Below are positions 23,416-32,550 of a stretch of DNA of 64,000 nt, in pieces. A program made the position numbers and the translations under genes. Position 1 is the first letter of the stretch; every line of letters begins with the position of its first letter. The notes beneath the pieces are model-generated. The model was given only the letters and a program-made list of their open reading frames with translations, did no database searches and had not been told where the DNA came from. Location: assembly GCF_001014615.2 (NCBI RefSeq), contig NZ_LBCQ02000017.1:1-64000 (forward strand). The letters run 5' to 3'. This DNA comes from Aquamicrobium sp. LC103 (GTDB lineage Bacteria > Pseudomonadota > Alphaproteobacteria > Rhizobiales > Rhizobiaceae).

Positions 23416-24231
23416 TCAGAAGCGATAGGTCAGGCCGAGAACCGGGCCGCTCAGACGCGTATCAAAGACATGACCGTCGTGATCGTAGTCGACGTCAAGT
23501 ACCTTGTAGCCAGCAGAAACGGAGAGGTGGTCGGTAAAGATGTAATTGACGGTTCCAAGCGCCGACCAGGTGAAATCGGATCCTGCGCCGAAGCCGCCAA
23601 TATCGGCCTGAACCTGCAAAGAGAGCTTTTCCGTGATGCGGAAAAATGCACGCGCGCCAACTACCGGGTCTATCCACCCGAAGCTCTCGCCATAGCTGCG
23701 CGACGTCCCCAAGGCGCTGACCGTCACATCGTTCGAGATATGCCAGAAGCGTGCTCCCGCCAACGCATCGAGCGTGAAGTCTGGCGTGTCGAGAACGCGG
23801 TAACCGCCCTGCAGGGTCGCCGTGAACTGCTTGGTGTCGACGCTGGCATCAACAATGGTGCCCGGTGGGATCGGAATTGGCAGTGGCGGCAAAGGGCCAA
23901 ACGCGTGGCTGTCTGACGTATCGACATACATCGCGTCACCCGAGAAGATGAAGCGGTCGTAGCGCCCCCACACATTGACGAAACCGCCGAAGTTGAGATC
24001 GTCCATGACGTCGGAGAAAGACTTCTCGACACCGATCGTCGGAGCACGCCGAAACGGCGAAATATTTCCATCAAGACCAGCGGCCCATATATAGGGTGTG
24101 ACCTGCAATGCCCAGTTCGGACGATCGACCACAATCGGAGCCGGCTCCAGCGGTTGAGCCGGGATGGCGTCGGCAGCATATGCCACCTGAGCACCGAGGA
24201 TCATCACGACGGCAGCAAGATAGCTTTTCAC
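23416..24231 (-). CDS. Outer-membrane beta-barrel protein
   Basis: A 271-residue protein with a signal peptide (cleavage after AYAAD near residue 20), alternating amphipathic strands and a C-terminal aromatic residue (GLTYRF) as used for outer-membrane insertion. The start is GTG 24231, with GGGAG upstream. It follows the amidohydrolase gene after only 13 bases, so the two are probably one transcript. It may be a porin or receptor for the amidohydrolase or TTT substrate, or a general surface protein; specificity is unknown. Confidence 0.78.
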   Translation of the reverse strand: MKSYLAAVVMILGAQVAYAADAIPAQPLEPAPIVVDRPNWALQVTPYIWAAGLDGNISPFRRAPTIGVEKSFSDVMDDLNFGGFVNVWGRYDRFIFSGDAMYVDTSDSHAFGPLPPLPIPIPPGTIVDASVDTKQFTATLQGGYRVLDTPDFTLDALAGARFWHISNDVTVSALGTSRSYGESFGWIDPVVGARAFFRITEKLSLQVQADIGGFGAGSDFTWSALGTVNYIFTDHLSVSAGYKVLDVDYDHDGHVFDTRLSGPVLGLTYRF

Positions 24232-24244
24232 CAGAAATCTCCCT

Positions 24245-25702
24245 TCAAACCGAAAGCGTATTCTTATGGATACGCCCGTCCTTCAAGATGAGCTTCATCG
24301 TTCGATCCGGGTCGGCGATCAGTTCGATATCCTCAAGCGGGTTGCCATCTATTACGAGAATGTCCGCATAGGCGCCTGCCTCGATGCGTCCGAGCTTTGC
24401 CGGGTAGGGATCGCGTGGCCCGGAAAGGCTCATAAGATCGGCGTTACCACTGGTCAGAAGCCGCAGTACCTCCGCGTTGTCGTACCACCGGGAGAATTTG
24501 ACGAGCTGCCTGCCCTGTGTCGCCGTTCCGTTCGGACTGAACAGGATGTCGGTGCCCAGAGCCATCCTGACATTGTACTTGCGCCCCAGCTCGACCGCCC
24601 GAGCCGTGCCTTCTGCAATCTCCTCCTGCTGTGCGCGCTGCTCGGGATTCTGCTTAAGGTTGGCATCCTCATCGGCCAGGAACGGCTGAATACTCCACCA
24701 AGCATCCGCATCCGCCATGCGCTTCACGGCGTCCTCGTCGGCAAGCTGTCCGTGCTCGATCGATTTCACGCCGCTTGCAAGTGCGCGCTGGATACCAGCA
24801 GACGTATAAGTGTGGACGCAGACATAGGTGCCCCAGTCCGTGGCCGCAGAGACGGCCGCTCTCATCTCCGCCTCCGTATACTGGAGTGCGTCGATTGGAT
24901 CGTAGCTGGAACTGACCCCGCCGCTACCCATGATCTTGATCTGGCTGGCGCCCAGCATGAGCTGTTCGCGCACCCGGCGAAGTACCTCCGCCTCTCCGTC
25001 GGCGATCGCCGCGATGCCCGCCTCCTCGGTCACGTTGAGATCGCTTTGCGATGTGCGCGGCAAATCGGTTCGCATGCGGAAGTCGCCATGGCCGGAGGTC
25101 TGCGAGATCATTGCGCCCGAAGGGTAGATGCGCGGGCCCGCAACGCGGCCCTCATCGATTGCACGCTTCAATGCGAATGACGGGCCACCAACGTCCCGCA
25201 CTGTGGTAAAACCGCGGAGCACAGTCCGCTCGGCCTCCTGTGCAGCAACAAGGTGGACATAAGGAACATCGGCGGTCATTGCCGCCATCTGCGAAATGCC
25301 AGCGAGGATCGAATGCCAATGAGCATCGATCATACCGGGCATCAGTGTCCGCCCGCCGCAATCGATAATGTCCGCATCAGCGACCGTGTCTGCGGAAGCG
25401 ACCAGAGCCTTGATGAGCCTGTCTTCGACCAGTACGCCCTGGCCTTCGACGAGTCTGCTATTGGTCCCGTCGAAAATATTCACATTCGTGAGCAGGATTG
25501 GTTTCGCCGGACTTTGTGCAAATGCAGGGCTGACGATGCCGAGAGCAGGAGCAGCAAGGCTTGCGGTCAACCCCTTCAGAACCGAACGGCGCGACAGCCC
25601 CTTGTCAATGCGCGTGAACAATTGCTGAGCTTGTGGGCTATGGCATATGCAGCCCAATCCGTGTGTAAGGTGCCCGTATTTCCGACCTAAACGAATCGTC
25701 AA
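24245..25702 (-). CDS. Tat-exported metal-dependent amidohydrolase
   Basis: A 485-residue amidohydrolase-superfamily enzyme (imidazolonepropionase/Xaa-Pro dipeptidase-like branch). The N-terminus has a twin-arginine signal LSRRSVLKGLTASLAAP ending near PAFAQS. Metal-site motifs are MPGMIDAHWHS, VHTYTSAG, SIEHGQL and ALGTDILF; a Lys in QIKIMGSGGV may bridge the metals. TTG 25702 is supported by GGAGG eight bases upstream. Periplasmic location and pairing with an outer-membrane barrel gene suggest it processes a substrate before TTT uptake. Confidence 0.85.
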   Translation of the reverse strand: MTIRLGRKYGHLTHGLGCICHSPQAQQLFTRIDKGLSRRSVLKGLTASLAAPALGIVSPAFAQSPAKPILLTNVNIFDGTNSRLVEGQGVLVEDRLIKALVASADTVADADIIDCGGRTLMPGMIDAHWHSILAGISQMAAMTADVPYVHLVAAQEAERTVLRGFTTVRDVGGPSFALKRAIDEGRVAGPRIYPSGAMISQTSGHGDFRMRTDLPRTSQSDLNVTEEAGIAAIADGEAEVLRRVREQLMLGASQIKIMGSGGVSSSYDPIDALQYTEAEMRAAVSAATDWGTYVCVHTYTSAGIQRALASGVKSIEHGQLADEDAVKRMADADAWWSIQPFLADEDANLKQNPEQRAQQEEIAEGTARAVELGRKYNVRMALGTDILFSPNGTATQGRQLVKFSRWYDNAEVLRLLTSGNADLMSLSGPRDPYPAKLGRIEAGAYADILVIDGNPLEDIELIADPDRTMKLILKDGRIHKNTLSV

Positions 25703-26069
25703 AACACGTCCTCCACTTGCTCATTACACATTGAGCAGACTTTACTTGCTCCAGCAAGGCAGCAAGTCTCGCTTTCCTCCTTGAAAAGGCGAAAAACGAG
25801 CGGAAGACAATGACCATCATTTCCTTCATCCGATGCGGCCGAGTTGGAACGTCCGGCCGAACAGTTTCCGCCCCCCGCGTCGGACACTTGCGGAGCATTT
25901 TACATGCTTGCCGTTCCCAAACTGTCAGCCCACCCTGGATGCGCCGGCCCGATCGAGGCTGGCAAGAACTCGCACCCTCCACCGCGACGGGGCCGTCCTC
26001 GCCGCCGCATCCTGTGCTTTTTGCATCGCTGCGGCGGCCAGGACGAGTACTATCGATTCTGGTTGAGGC
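25703..26069. other. 367-base gap, no gene recognised
   Basis: Lies between the TctC stop and the amidohydrolase start. Open frames here have no family resemblance or ribosome sites. It presumably holds the promoter of the amidohydrolase-barrel pair. A short repeat of GCAAG/CTTGC words occurs around 25740-25770. Confidence 0.35.
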
Positions 26070-27050
26070 TTATTGCGATTCCTTCCGGACACCAGCCGCC
26101 TCCGAGATCGTGCGGTAGGCTGTCTCGGCCTCGTTCACCAGTTCGACCGTATCGGTCGCGTTGCGATAGGCATAGCCGATACCCGCATTCGCATAGCCTT
26201 CCTTCAGTGCCGGATCGTTCATCGCCTGCTCAAGGATGCGTTCCCAACCTTTGCGAATGTCCTCCGGGGTATCCTTCGGGATCACGAGCGCGCGCCAGAT
26301 CGCGAGATTGACCTCGAGCCCAAGCGACGTGAAGCTTGGCACGTCCGGCCATGCGGCTAGCGGCTCCGAGCCGTTATGTGCCAACGGCTTCAACTCGCCG
26401 GCATCGACCTGAGCCTTGATCTCGGAAGGATAGAGCGCGCCTGCCTGAACGTCGCCGGAGAGCAACGACAGCACGATCTGGGCACCGCCCTTGATGGGCA
26501 CGCGCAGGAACTGCGCGCCCGTGGCTTGCTCGATCTGGTAGCGGGTATAGTCGTGGTTGGTCCAGTTGCCCGAGACACCGAAAGCGACGGCCTGGGGCTC
26601 AGCCTTTGCCGCTTCGATGAACTGGTTCACGTCCATCTCGCCATAGGGACCGTTCGCAGCGACGACCAGCACGTTCTGGTCTGCCGAAATCTGGCCGATA
26701 TAACCGTATGAATCCTTGTTATAGTCGACGCCTTCGATACGAAACTGATCGGAAACGATCGAGACCGACACCTGCCCGATCGTGTGGCCATCCAGCTCAG
26801 CATCGCGCATTTCGCGATACGCGACCACGCCTCCACCCGCCGGTTGGTTGATGATGTTTATAGGTTGTCCCGCATACTTCTCCATGACCGCGCCCAGCAG
26901 GCGTGCGTTGTTGTCGTGGCCGCCGCCCGCGCCGGATGGCACGATCAGATCGACCGGGCGCGTCGGGCGCCATTCCTGCGCATGCGCCGGCAGAGCCATC
27001 GCAAGCGCGGCGATGATTGCGGCCGATCCGACCGCTACCTGTCTGAACAT
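26070..27050 (-). CDS. tctC: TTT substrate-binding protein (TctC/Bug family)
   Basis: A 326-residue periplasmic receptor of the tripartite tricarboxylate transporter family. The signal peptide ends near ALPAHAQ. Bug-family features are RPVDLIVPSGAGGGHD in the first loop, INIINQPAGGG, and the domain-2 segments GVSGNWTNHDYTRYQIEQ and WRALVIPKDTPED. It captures a carboxylate for the TctA/TctB permease encoded just upstream. The neighbouring RraA-like aldolase suggests an oxaloacetate- or hydroxy-oxoacid-type compound. Confidence 0.92.
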   Translation of the reverse strand: MFRQVAVGSAAIIAALAMALPAHAQEWRPTRPVDLIVPSGAGGGHDNNARLLGAVMEKYAGQPINIINQPAGGGVVAYREMRDAELDGHTIGQVSVSIVSDQFRIEGVDYNKDSYGYIGQISADQNVLVVAANGPYGEMDVNQFIEAAKAEPQAVAFGVSGNWTNHDYTRYQIEQATGAQFLRVPIKGGAQIVLSLLSGDVQAGALYPSEIKAQVDAGELKPLAHNGSEPLAAWPDVPSFTSLGLEVNLAIWRALVIPKDTPEDIRKGWERILEQAMNDPALKEGYANAGIGYAYRNATDTVELVNEAETAYRTISEAAGVRKESQ

Positions 27051-27077
27051 CGTTGTTTCCTCCTTGACGATGACGAT

Positions 27078-28580
27078 TCAGTCTTCCTGAAATGCAACCT
27101 TTCGGGTGCGTCTGATCTTGGGCAGTATTGCGAGGACGAGCAGCGCAACGGCCAGCAGCAGCAGGCTCGCCGTCAGTGGACGGGTCAGCAGGGCGCCGAA
27201 GTCGCCGCGCGAAAGCAGCGTGGCGCGTCGGAAGTTTTCCTCCAGCATCGGCCCTATGATGAAGGCGAGCAGGAACGGCACCGGATCACAGCGCAGCTTG
27301 TAAAACACGTAGCCAATCGCCGCGCAGATCACGGCGAGATAGATGTCCGTCGTGTTGTTCTGCACGCTATAGAGGCCGATGCAGCAAAAGAGCAGGATGG
27401 CCGGGAACAGCAGGCGATAGGGCACCAGCAGCAGCCTGACCCACATGCCGATCATCGGCAGGTTGAGAATCACCAGGATCAAATTGCCGATCCACATTGA
27501 GGCAACGAGCCCCCAGAACAGCGTCGGCGCTCCGGTAATGATCTGCGGCCCGGGCTGGACGTTGTGGATGAGCATGGCGCTCATCATCATCGCCATGATG
27601 CCGTTGGACGGGATGCCGAGCGTCAGCAACGGAATGAACGAGGTCTGGGCGGCCGCATTATTGGCCGACTCCGGCCCAGCCAGGCCTTCTGGCGCGCCCT
27701 TGCCGAACCGGTCCGGATCGGCAGCCACCCGCTTTTCCATCGTGTAGGACGCAAAGGCCGCCATCGTAACTCCACCGCCAGGCAGGATACCGAGAAGCGA
27801 CCCAAGCCCGGACCCGCGCAGGATAGCCGGCATAACCTGCCTGAGCTCGCTCCAACGTGGCATCAGACGGCCGATTTTTGCCGACACGAGTATCCGTTTC
27901 TCGCGCGCTTCGAGGTTGCTCAGGATCTCGGTGATGCCGAAGAGGCCGAGTGCCACGACGACGAAGCTGACCCCGCCTGAGAGCTCTGGGATACCGAAGG
28001 TAAAGCGGTCTATGCCCGAATTGATGTCGGCACCGACCAGGCCGAACAGGAGGCCGAGCATCAGCATTCCGAGCGATTTCAAGATAGGGCCCGATGACAA
28101 TACGATCGCAGCCACGAGTCCGACCACCATGAGAGCGAAATACTCGGCCGCTCCGAATGTGATCGCAAGCTTCGCCAATGCCGGAGCGAACGCCGCGAGC
28201 ACGAACGTTCCGAGCGTGCCTGCGATCAGGGATCCGATGGCGGCGATTGCGAGGGCAACGCCTGCTTTTCCCTTTTGCGCCATCGCATAGCCGTCGAGAG
28301 TGGCGACCACGGCGGACGATTCACCTGGAAGCCGCAACAGGATGGCGCTGGTCGAGCCGCCATACTGGGCCCCGTAATAGATACCGGCGAGCATGATCAG
28401 CGCAGACGTCGGCTCTAGCGCGTAGGTGGCTGGCAGCAGCATCGCCATTGTCGCAAGAGGCCCGATGCCGGGCAGGATACCGATCAGCGTGCCGAGCGTA
28501 ACGCCGACGAAACAATAGAAGATGTTCCACGGCGTTATGGCCACCGACATGCCGAGAGCGATATTGGAAGCGAAATCCAT
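27078..28580 (-). CDS. tctA: TTT large permease subunit TctA
   Basis: A 500-residue membrane protein with about 12 segments. The paired TctA signatures occur as GTLIGILPGIGPLATMAMLLP near residue 30 and LGILPGGGVTMAAFASY near residue 340, together with GESSAVVATLDGYAMA. The start is ATG 28580, shared as a one-base overlap with the TctB stop (TAATG). A longer open frame exists but is the shadow of tctB. It works with TctB and TctC as a proton- or sodium-coupled carboxylate importer. Confidence 0.93.
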   Translation of the reverse strand: MDFASNIALGMSVAITPWNIFYCFVGVTLGTLIGILPGIGPLATMAMLLPATYALEPTSALIMLAGIYYGAQYGGSTSAILLRLPGESSAVVATLDGYAMAQKGKAGVALAIAAIGSLIAGTLGTFVLAAFAPALAKLAITFGAAEYFALMVVGLVAAIVLSSGPILKSLGMLMLGLLFGLVGADINSGIDRFTFGIPELSGGVSFVVVALGLFGITEILSNLEAREKRILVSAKIGRLMPRWSELRQVMPAILRGSGLGSLLGILPGGGVTMAAFASYTMEKRVAADPDRFGKGAPEGLAGPESANNAAAQTSFIPLLTLGIPSNGIMAMMMSAMLIHNVQPGPQIITGAPTLFWGLVASMWIGNLILVILNLPMIGMWVRLLLVPYRLLFPAILLFCCIGLYSVQNNTTDIYLAVICAAIGYVFYKLRCDPVPFLLAFIIGPMLEENFRRATLLSRGDFGALLTRPLTASLLLLAVALLVLAILPKIRRTRKVAFQED

Positions 28581-29038
28581 TACAGACCTCGCGGCCAGAG
28601 CGGCATCGGCACGCCGAGCGCTTCGACGAAGACAAGGGCGCTGAAGATGGCCAGCCCGCACGCGAGCAGCACAACCTCCCACCATCGACGCTCCGAGCCG
28701 GCAAAGCTCGCGACAACGACCATCAACACGGCCGAGACGATGAGGCCAAACGGCCGGAGTGCCAGACCGAAGACGATCATGCCACCAAGGACAAATAGCG
28801 CCGGGCGGACATGGAATTCCGCAGCGCACTCCCCGCCGGCAGGAGCGAGGAAGGCCTTGCCGCAAAGCGCAAGCCCGATGAGCACCACGCCACAGCCAAG
28901 CGCGAGCGGGAAATAGCCTGGGCCCATCTGTACCGAGGTGCCTAGTTCGTAGCCGCGAGCGATGAGGATGAAGCCTCCGCCGAACAGCATGAACAGAGCC
29001 CCGCTCAGGAAGTCGGAACTGACGACGATCCGGTTCAA
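28580..29038 (-). CDS. tctB: TTT small permease subunit TctB
   Basis: A 152-residue protein with four membrane segments. The loop after the first contains GTSVQMGPGYFPLALG, the usual TctB signature. The start is TTG 29038, preceded by a strong AGGAGG. It overlaps tctA by one base. It stabilises or couples the TctA channel, though its exact role in the family is poorly defined. Confidence 0.9.
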   Translation of the reverse strand: MNRIVVSSDFLSGALFMLFGGGFILIARGYELGTSVQMGPGYFPLALGCGVVLIGLALCGKAFLAPAGGECAAEFHVRPALFVLGGMIVFGLALRPFGLIVSAVLMVVVASFAGSERRWWEVVLLACGLAIFSALVFVEALGVPMPLWPRGL

Positions 29039-29096
29039 GCTGCTCCTCCTCGTTTCTGTATTCGACGCCAGGCCGGCGTTACGCCGCGACGAGGCG

Positions 29097-29891
29097 TCAG
29101 GAATAGCGCTTGCGGTAGAGCGGACGGAGTTCGTCCAGCGGGCGCTTGCTCTCGATCAGGTCGCGCATCGTCGCCTCCTCCGCGAGAATACCCTTGACCT
29201 TTTCGAGCACGGTCTCGATGAGGTCAAAGGGGATCGCGCAGATGCCCGACCCGTCGGCGACGATGAGGTCGCCGGCCTCGACCATGATGTCGTGTACCGT
29301 TACCGGCCCGTTGAGCTCCATCGCCTGCATGCGAAACTTACCCGTGATCGGCGTAACGCCCTTGCACCAGACCGGGTAGTCGGCGTTGCGTATCGTATCG
29401 ACGTCGCGAACCGCGCCATTGACGATCGCGCCGACGAAGCCGCGCGACTTCGCCACGGTGACCGACTGCCCGCCCATGTTGGAGACCTCGAGATTGCCCC
29501 CGAAATCGCAGACCAGAATGTCACCTGGCTCTCCAAGGTAGTAGGATTCCCGGGTCGACATCTGGATGAAGTCCTTGTCAATGTAACCTTGTGTCGAGGT
29601 CTTGCGCTCGGGGATCGATCGAACGGTCACAGCCGTGCCGACAATCTTCTTGCCGGGAAGGAGCGGCGGCATGTGCGAGCCGGCGATCGTGCCGCGGATG
29701 CCGAGCGAATCGAGCACATCCGAAATGGTTGTCGTCAAGTCATCGAGCGCTTCGAACTCCGCAATGACTTCCTTGCTGGGACGCGGGAACCTAATCTTGG
29801 AGATACGTTCCTGGGGAACCTGACCCCAAACGCGACCTGCAAGCTTGTATTCTTCATAGTCGCGATCGATCTGATCTTTGTTCTTGGTCAC
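29097..29891 (-). CDS. RraA-family aldolase/decarboxylase-like protein
   Basis: A 264-residue RraA/HMG-aldolase family protein. The substrate and metal motif is seen in GAIVNGAVRDVDTIR followed by DYPVWCKGVTPIT, with the Arg-Asp pair of 4-hydroxy-4-methyl-2-oxoglutarate aldolase and oxaloacetate decarboxylase. GDILVCDFGG and VADGSGICAIP are also typical. It is longer than RraA itself (about 160) because of N- and C-terminal extensions, as in catabolic members. The start is GTG 29891 with AGGAG upstream. It probably cleaves the acid imported by the adjacent TTT system. Confidence 0.88.
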   Translation of the reverse strand: MTKNKDQIDRDYEEYKLAGRVWGQVPQERISKIRFPRPSKEVIAEFEALDDLTTTISDVLDSLGIRGTIAGSHMPPLLPGKKIVGTAVTVRSIPERKTSTQGYIDKDFIQMSTRESYYLGEPGDILVCDFGGNLEVSNMGGQSVTVAKSRGFVGAIVNGAVRDVDTIRNADYPVWCKGVTPITGKFRMQAMELNGPVTVHDIMVEAGDLIVADGSGICAIPFDLIETVLEKVKGILAEEATMRDLIESKRPLDELRPLYRKRYS

Positions 29892-29921
29892 GGGATGCTC
29901 CTGTATTGTTGTCGGCGCCCG

Positions 29922-30674
29922 TCAAAGGGTCGCGAGGGGAGAACGCAGCGCAAGTTCGAGCCGGGCAGCTTCGCTGCGCAGTCGGTCGACATGCTGATCG
30001 ATGAGATCGGGGCTGAGCTTGCTCAGTACGCCCGCCAGGCTCAGCGCGCCGACACGGCCGCCGTCTTGCGTCACAGGCACGGCGATCGCGAAGCCGTAAG
30101 GAGTGATCTCCCCGCGACTCACGGCGAACCCATTGGCAGTGATCTCGTCGATGTCCTTCAGAATCGCCGGATGTTCGTCTTCGGAAACCATTGCCATTGC
30201 CCGTTCACGGGTTTCGGCGTCGGCGAAAGCAAGCAACACCTTGCTGCTTGCACCGAGATGCAAGGGTCGGCTCTGACCTTCGCGCGCGGTGAACCGCAAA
30301 GCTTCGGTGGACTCCTCCGCCACCACGACCACACGGCGCAATCCCTCGACGCTTGAGAAGAAGGCCGTATCGCCCGTCTCCGCGACAAGCCGCTTGAGAA
30401 CGGGTCGGATCGTGGCATCCACCCGCGAAAAGCGGTCATTCATCAAAGAGCCCAGTCGGTAAAGCACGCCGCCCAGTTCGTAGGTGCCGTCGGTCGAATT
30501 GGATTGCACGAAGCCGTGGTTCTCGAGCGTCCCGAGCAGTCGAAGCAGTCGGCTCCTGTTTTGGCCGGTCCGCTCGTGCAGGTCTTTGAGCCGTAACGGC
30601 ACATCCCGGTCGAAGGCTGCAAGAACCTCCAGGGCGGCGGAGACTGCCACAATATGGCGATCGGCTTCTTTCAA
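29922..30674 (-). CDS. IclR family transcriptional regulator
   Basis: A 250-residue IclR-type regulator. The N-terminal winged HTH (residues 8-65) has the recognition region RSRLLRLLGTLENHGFVQS, and the C-terminal ligand domain includes SVEGLRRVVV and ASSKVLLAFADAE. The start is TTG 30674. It is the first gene of the run leading to RraA and TctBAC, and a perfect inverted repeat lies 12 bases before its start, so it likely controls the whole operon. Confidence 0.9.
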   Translation of the reverse strand: MKEADRHIVAVSAALEVLAAFDRDVPLRLKDLHERTGQNRSRLLRLLGTLENHGFVQSNSTDGTYELGGVLYRLGSLMNDRFSRVDATIRPVLKRLVAETGDTAFFSSVEGLRRVVVVAEESTEALRFTAREGQSRPLHLGASSKVLLAFADAETRERAMAMVSEDEHPAILKDIDEITANGFAVSRGEITPYGFAIAVPVTQDGGRVGALSLAGVLSKLSPDLIDQHVDRLRSEAARLELALRSPLATL

Positions 30675-30685
30675 TTTTCTACTCT

Positions 30686-30703
30686 ATAGAAATATGTTTC
30701 TAT
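30686..30703. promoter_or_regulatory. IclR operator candidate
   Basis: Perfect inverted repeat ATAGAAA (30686-30692) and TTTCTAT (30697-30703) with a four-base spacer, immediately upstream of the IclR start. Size, AT-richness and position fit an IclR-family operator with autoregulation. Confidence 0.6.
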
Positions 30704-31368
30704 TTCGTTAAACTAGCCTGTATTTCAAGCCCGAGTCAAGGCAGCCAGTAAGTTGACCGACGCTCGCTGCAAGATACGGGACAGCGGGACCCGCGCGTCT
30801 GAAGTTGATCGCCAACGCCCTTCAGTTCCGCCTGCATCCATGCGCGATCACCATCAAGAACAACCGTTCCTCGGATCGGATGGTGTTGGCAGCAGACATC
30901 AGGGCGATGTCCATGCATCACTTTTCGGATCAGGCTGTAGGAGGCATATCCGAAGCCTTGAGGGCTCTGCGTATATGGCGATATGCCGGTACGCCATTTT
31001 GAGTTTCATGGGCACGCGGACTGAGCGCAATGAGTGTCCGCCGCGAAAAGAACGTCCGCATCGCGGCGGCGAGCCGGGCGAGACGGTTTGCGCAGTTGCA
31101 CACCGATATGCTTTACCTCCGCAGCAGTCGTTCGCTTAGCGACGAACCGCTCGCCGAACGGCGGTTGCAAGGGCTCGCCGCCCACGAAGCCGACATATAA
31201 TCGCATCTATATAGGAGGCTATGAGGCGAAGACCGCATCGGTACCATGCCCGCCCAAGGGACAAAAACTGACCGGCCGGTTTCGAATCGAGCTGCCGCTA
31301 AGCCGCCATTTCGTTGCCCACGTCAACCGGGTGCAAGCGGTGGCATGAGGCAGGACAGCATCCTGAGC
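30704..31368. other. 665-base gap, no gene recognised
   Basis: Several open frames occur but none resembles a known family or has a convincing ribosome site. One 56-residue plus-strand frame (31030-31200, starting MSVRREKNVRIAAAS) is arginine-rich and lacks a Shine-Dalgarno sequence, so it is not called. The left end carries the IclR operon promoter. Confidence 0.4.
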
Positions 31369-32550
31369 CTAACCGGAAAATATTGGAATGGGCGCCGTGA
31401 AGCTGGGTTCTTCTTTATAACCGTGCGACGTTGCGATCAGAACCGCATGTGCGCCGGCGGGAATTACATTGCGCTTCATGAGGCTGCGCAGACCGGTCAA
31501 GGCCGAGGCGCTCGAAAGCTCCAGATAAAGCCCTTCCAGTGCCAGCCGGCGCTGATCCTCGATGACGGCCGGCTCGTTCACCGCTACGGCCGAGCCGCCC
31601 GCCATACGTAGTGCGTCGAGCGCTTGGTAGGCAACGGTGCTACCTCCAAGCGACGTCATCAATGTTTGCCCGGAGAAAAGCGTGCGGTAATCCTCGCCGC
31701 TCAGAACACGCTCGATGCGCGGGAACGGCTCCACTGCATGGACCCGCGGCACATCGGTCAAATATCCGGCCTGACGCAGATCATGAAACCCGCGTGCTAC
31801 GCCCCAGAGCACGTCACCACGTGAAGTCGGCACCAGAACGTCGGTGGCAGGCGCATCCTGCCACTGCAAAAACATCTCGAAGGCTATCGCCCGATATCCA
31901 TCAACGCCGAACGGATTGCTGCCAACGGCCGGGATTATGTAGTTGGTCGCGGGATACCACTCTCCAGCACGCGCTTTTCCAGCAATCAGATGCCACCGAT
32001 CATCGACCGTGGATGTCGCGATGAGCCGGGCACCGTGCATTTCGATGGCTCGACGCCAATTGTCTGTCATCTTTTCCGTCGTCACGACCACACATTCGAT
32101 GCCGGCGGCCGCCGCGTATGCGGCCAGCGACACACCCGCATTACCGCTGGAGGCGATAGCGACGGTTGGAAAGCCGGCGCTCTTCGCACGCTGGATAAAC
32201 AGTGCGCTCATCCGGTCCTTGTGCGAACCGGTCGGGTTCGCGCCCTCGTACTTGGCCGTCAGCCGGGCTATCCCGACATCTGACGCCAGCCGAGGAAGCT
32301 CTACCAACGGGGTGTCGCCCTCCCCCAACTGGGGATCGCTTGCATATACCAGCCATTCACGCGCGTTGAACGGCGCACCGGCGGCCGCCAGCCTATAGTC
32401 GAAGACCAGGCTCGATGGCAGGGAGGATGCGAGACAAGCAGGACATCCTTCCAAATAATCTGCCACCGGGAAGCAAGCCTGGCAGCGAATGCAGCGCATT
32501 CCGACTATCTTTGAGTTCAGGGGTAATGGATCGATTGCCGGCACTGTCAT
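31369..32550 (-). CDS. Threonine-synthase-like PLP enzyme with N-terminal zinc ribbon
   Basis: A 393-residue fold-type-II PLP enzyme. Cysteines at 20, 23, 36 and 39 (CIRC and CPAC) form a small zinc ribbon as in archaeal-type threonine synthases. The PLP lysine is in NPTGSHKDRMSALF, with the SSGNAGVSLAAY phosphate-binding loop after it. It overlaps the DoeB-like gene by four bases (ATGA). In ectoine/hydroxyectoine loci the comparable PLP gene is EutB, a threonine-dehydratase homologue. Here a different subfamily occupies that place, so it may perform beta- or gamma-elimination on a diamino acid. True threonine synthase is less likely given the context. Confidence 0.83.
   Translation of the reverse strand: MTVPAIDPLPLNSKIVGMRCIRCQACFPVADYLEGCPACLASSLPSSLVFDYRLAAAGAPFNAREWLVYASDPQLGEGDTPLVELPRLASDVGIARLTAKYEGANPTGSHKDRMSALFIQRAKSAGFPTVAIASSGNAGVSLAAYAAAAGIECVVVTTEKMTDNWRRAIEMHGARLIATSTVDDRWHLIAGKARAGEWYPATNYIIPAVGSNPFGVDGYRAIAFEMFLQWQDAPATDVLVPTSRGDVLWGVARGFHDLRQAGYLTDVPRVHAVEPFPRIERVLSGEDYRTLFSGQTLMTSLGGSTVAYQALDALRMAGGSAVAVNEPAVIEDQRRLALEGLYLELSSASALTGLRSLMKRNVIPAGAHAVLIATSHGYKEEPSFTAPIPIFSG

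Noticed and set aside
28962-30356. 464-codon plus-strand open frame
   Set aside because: It runs antisense across the RraA and IclR genes, both of which have clear family motifs; no motif is seen in the long frame.
31030-31200. 56-residue plus-strand frame starting MSVRREKN
   Set aside because: No Shine-Dalgarno sequence, arginine-rich shadow-like composition and no family resemblance.
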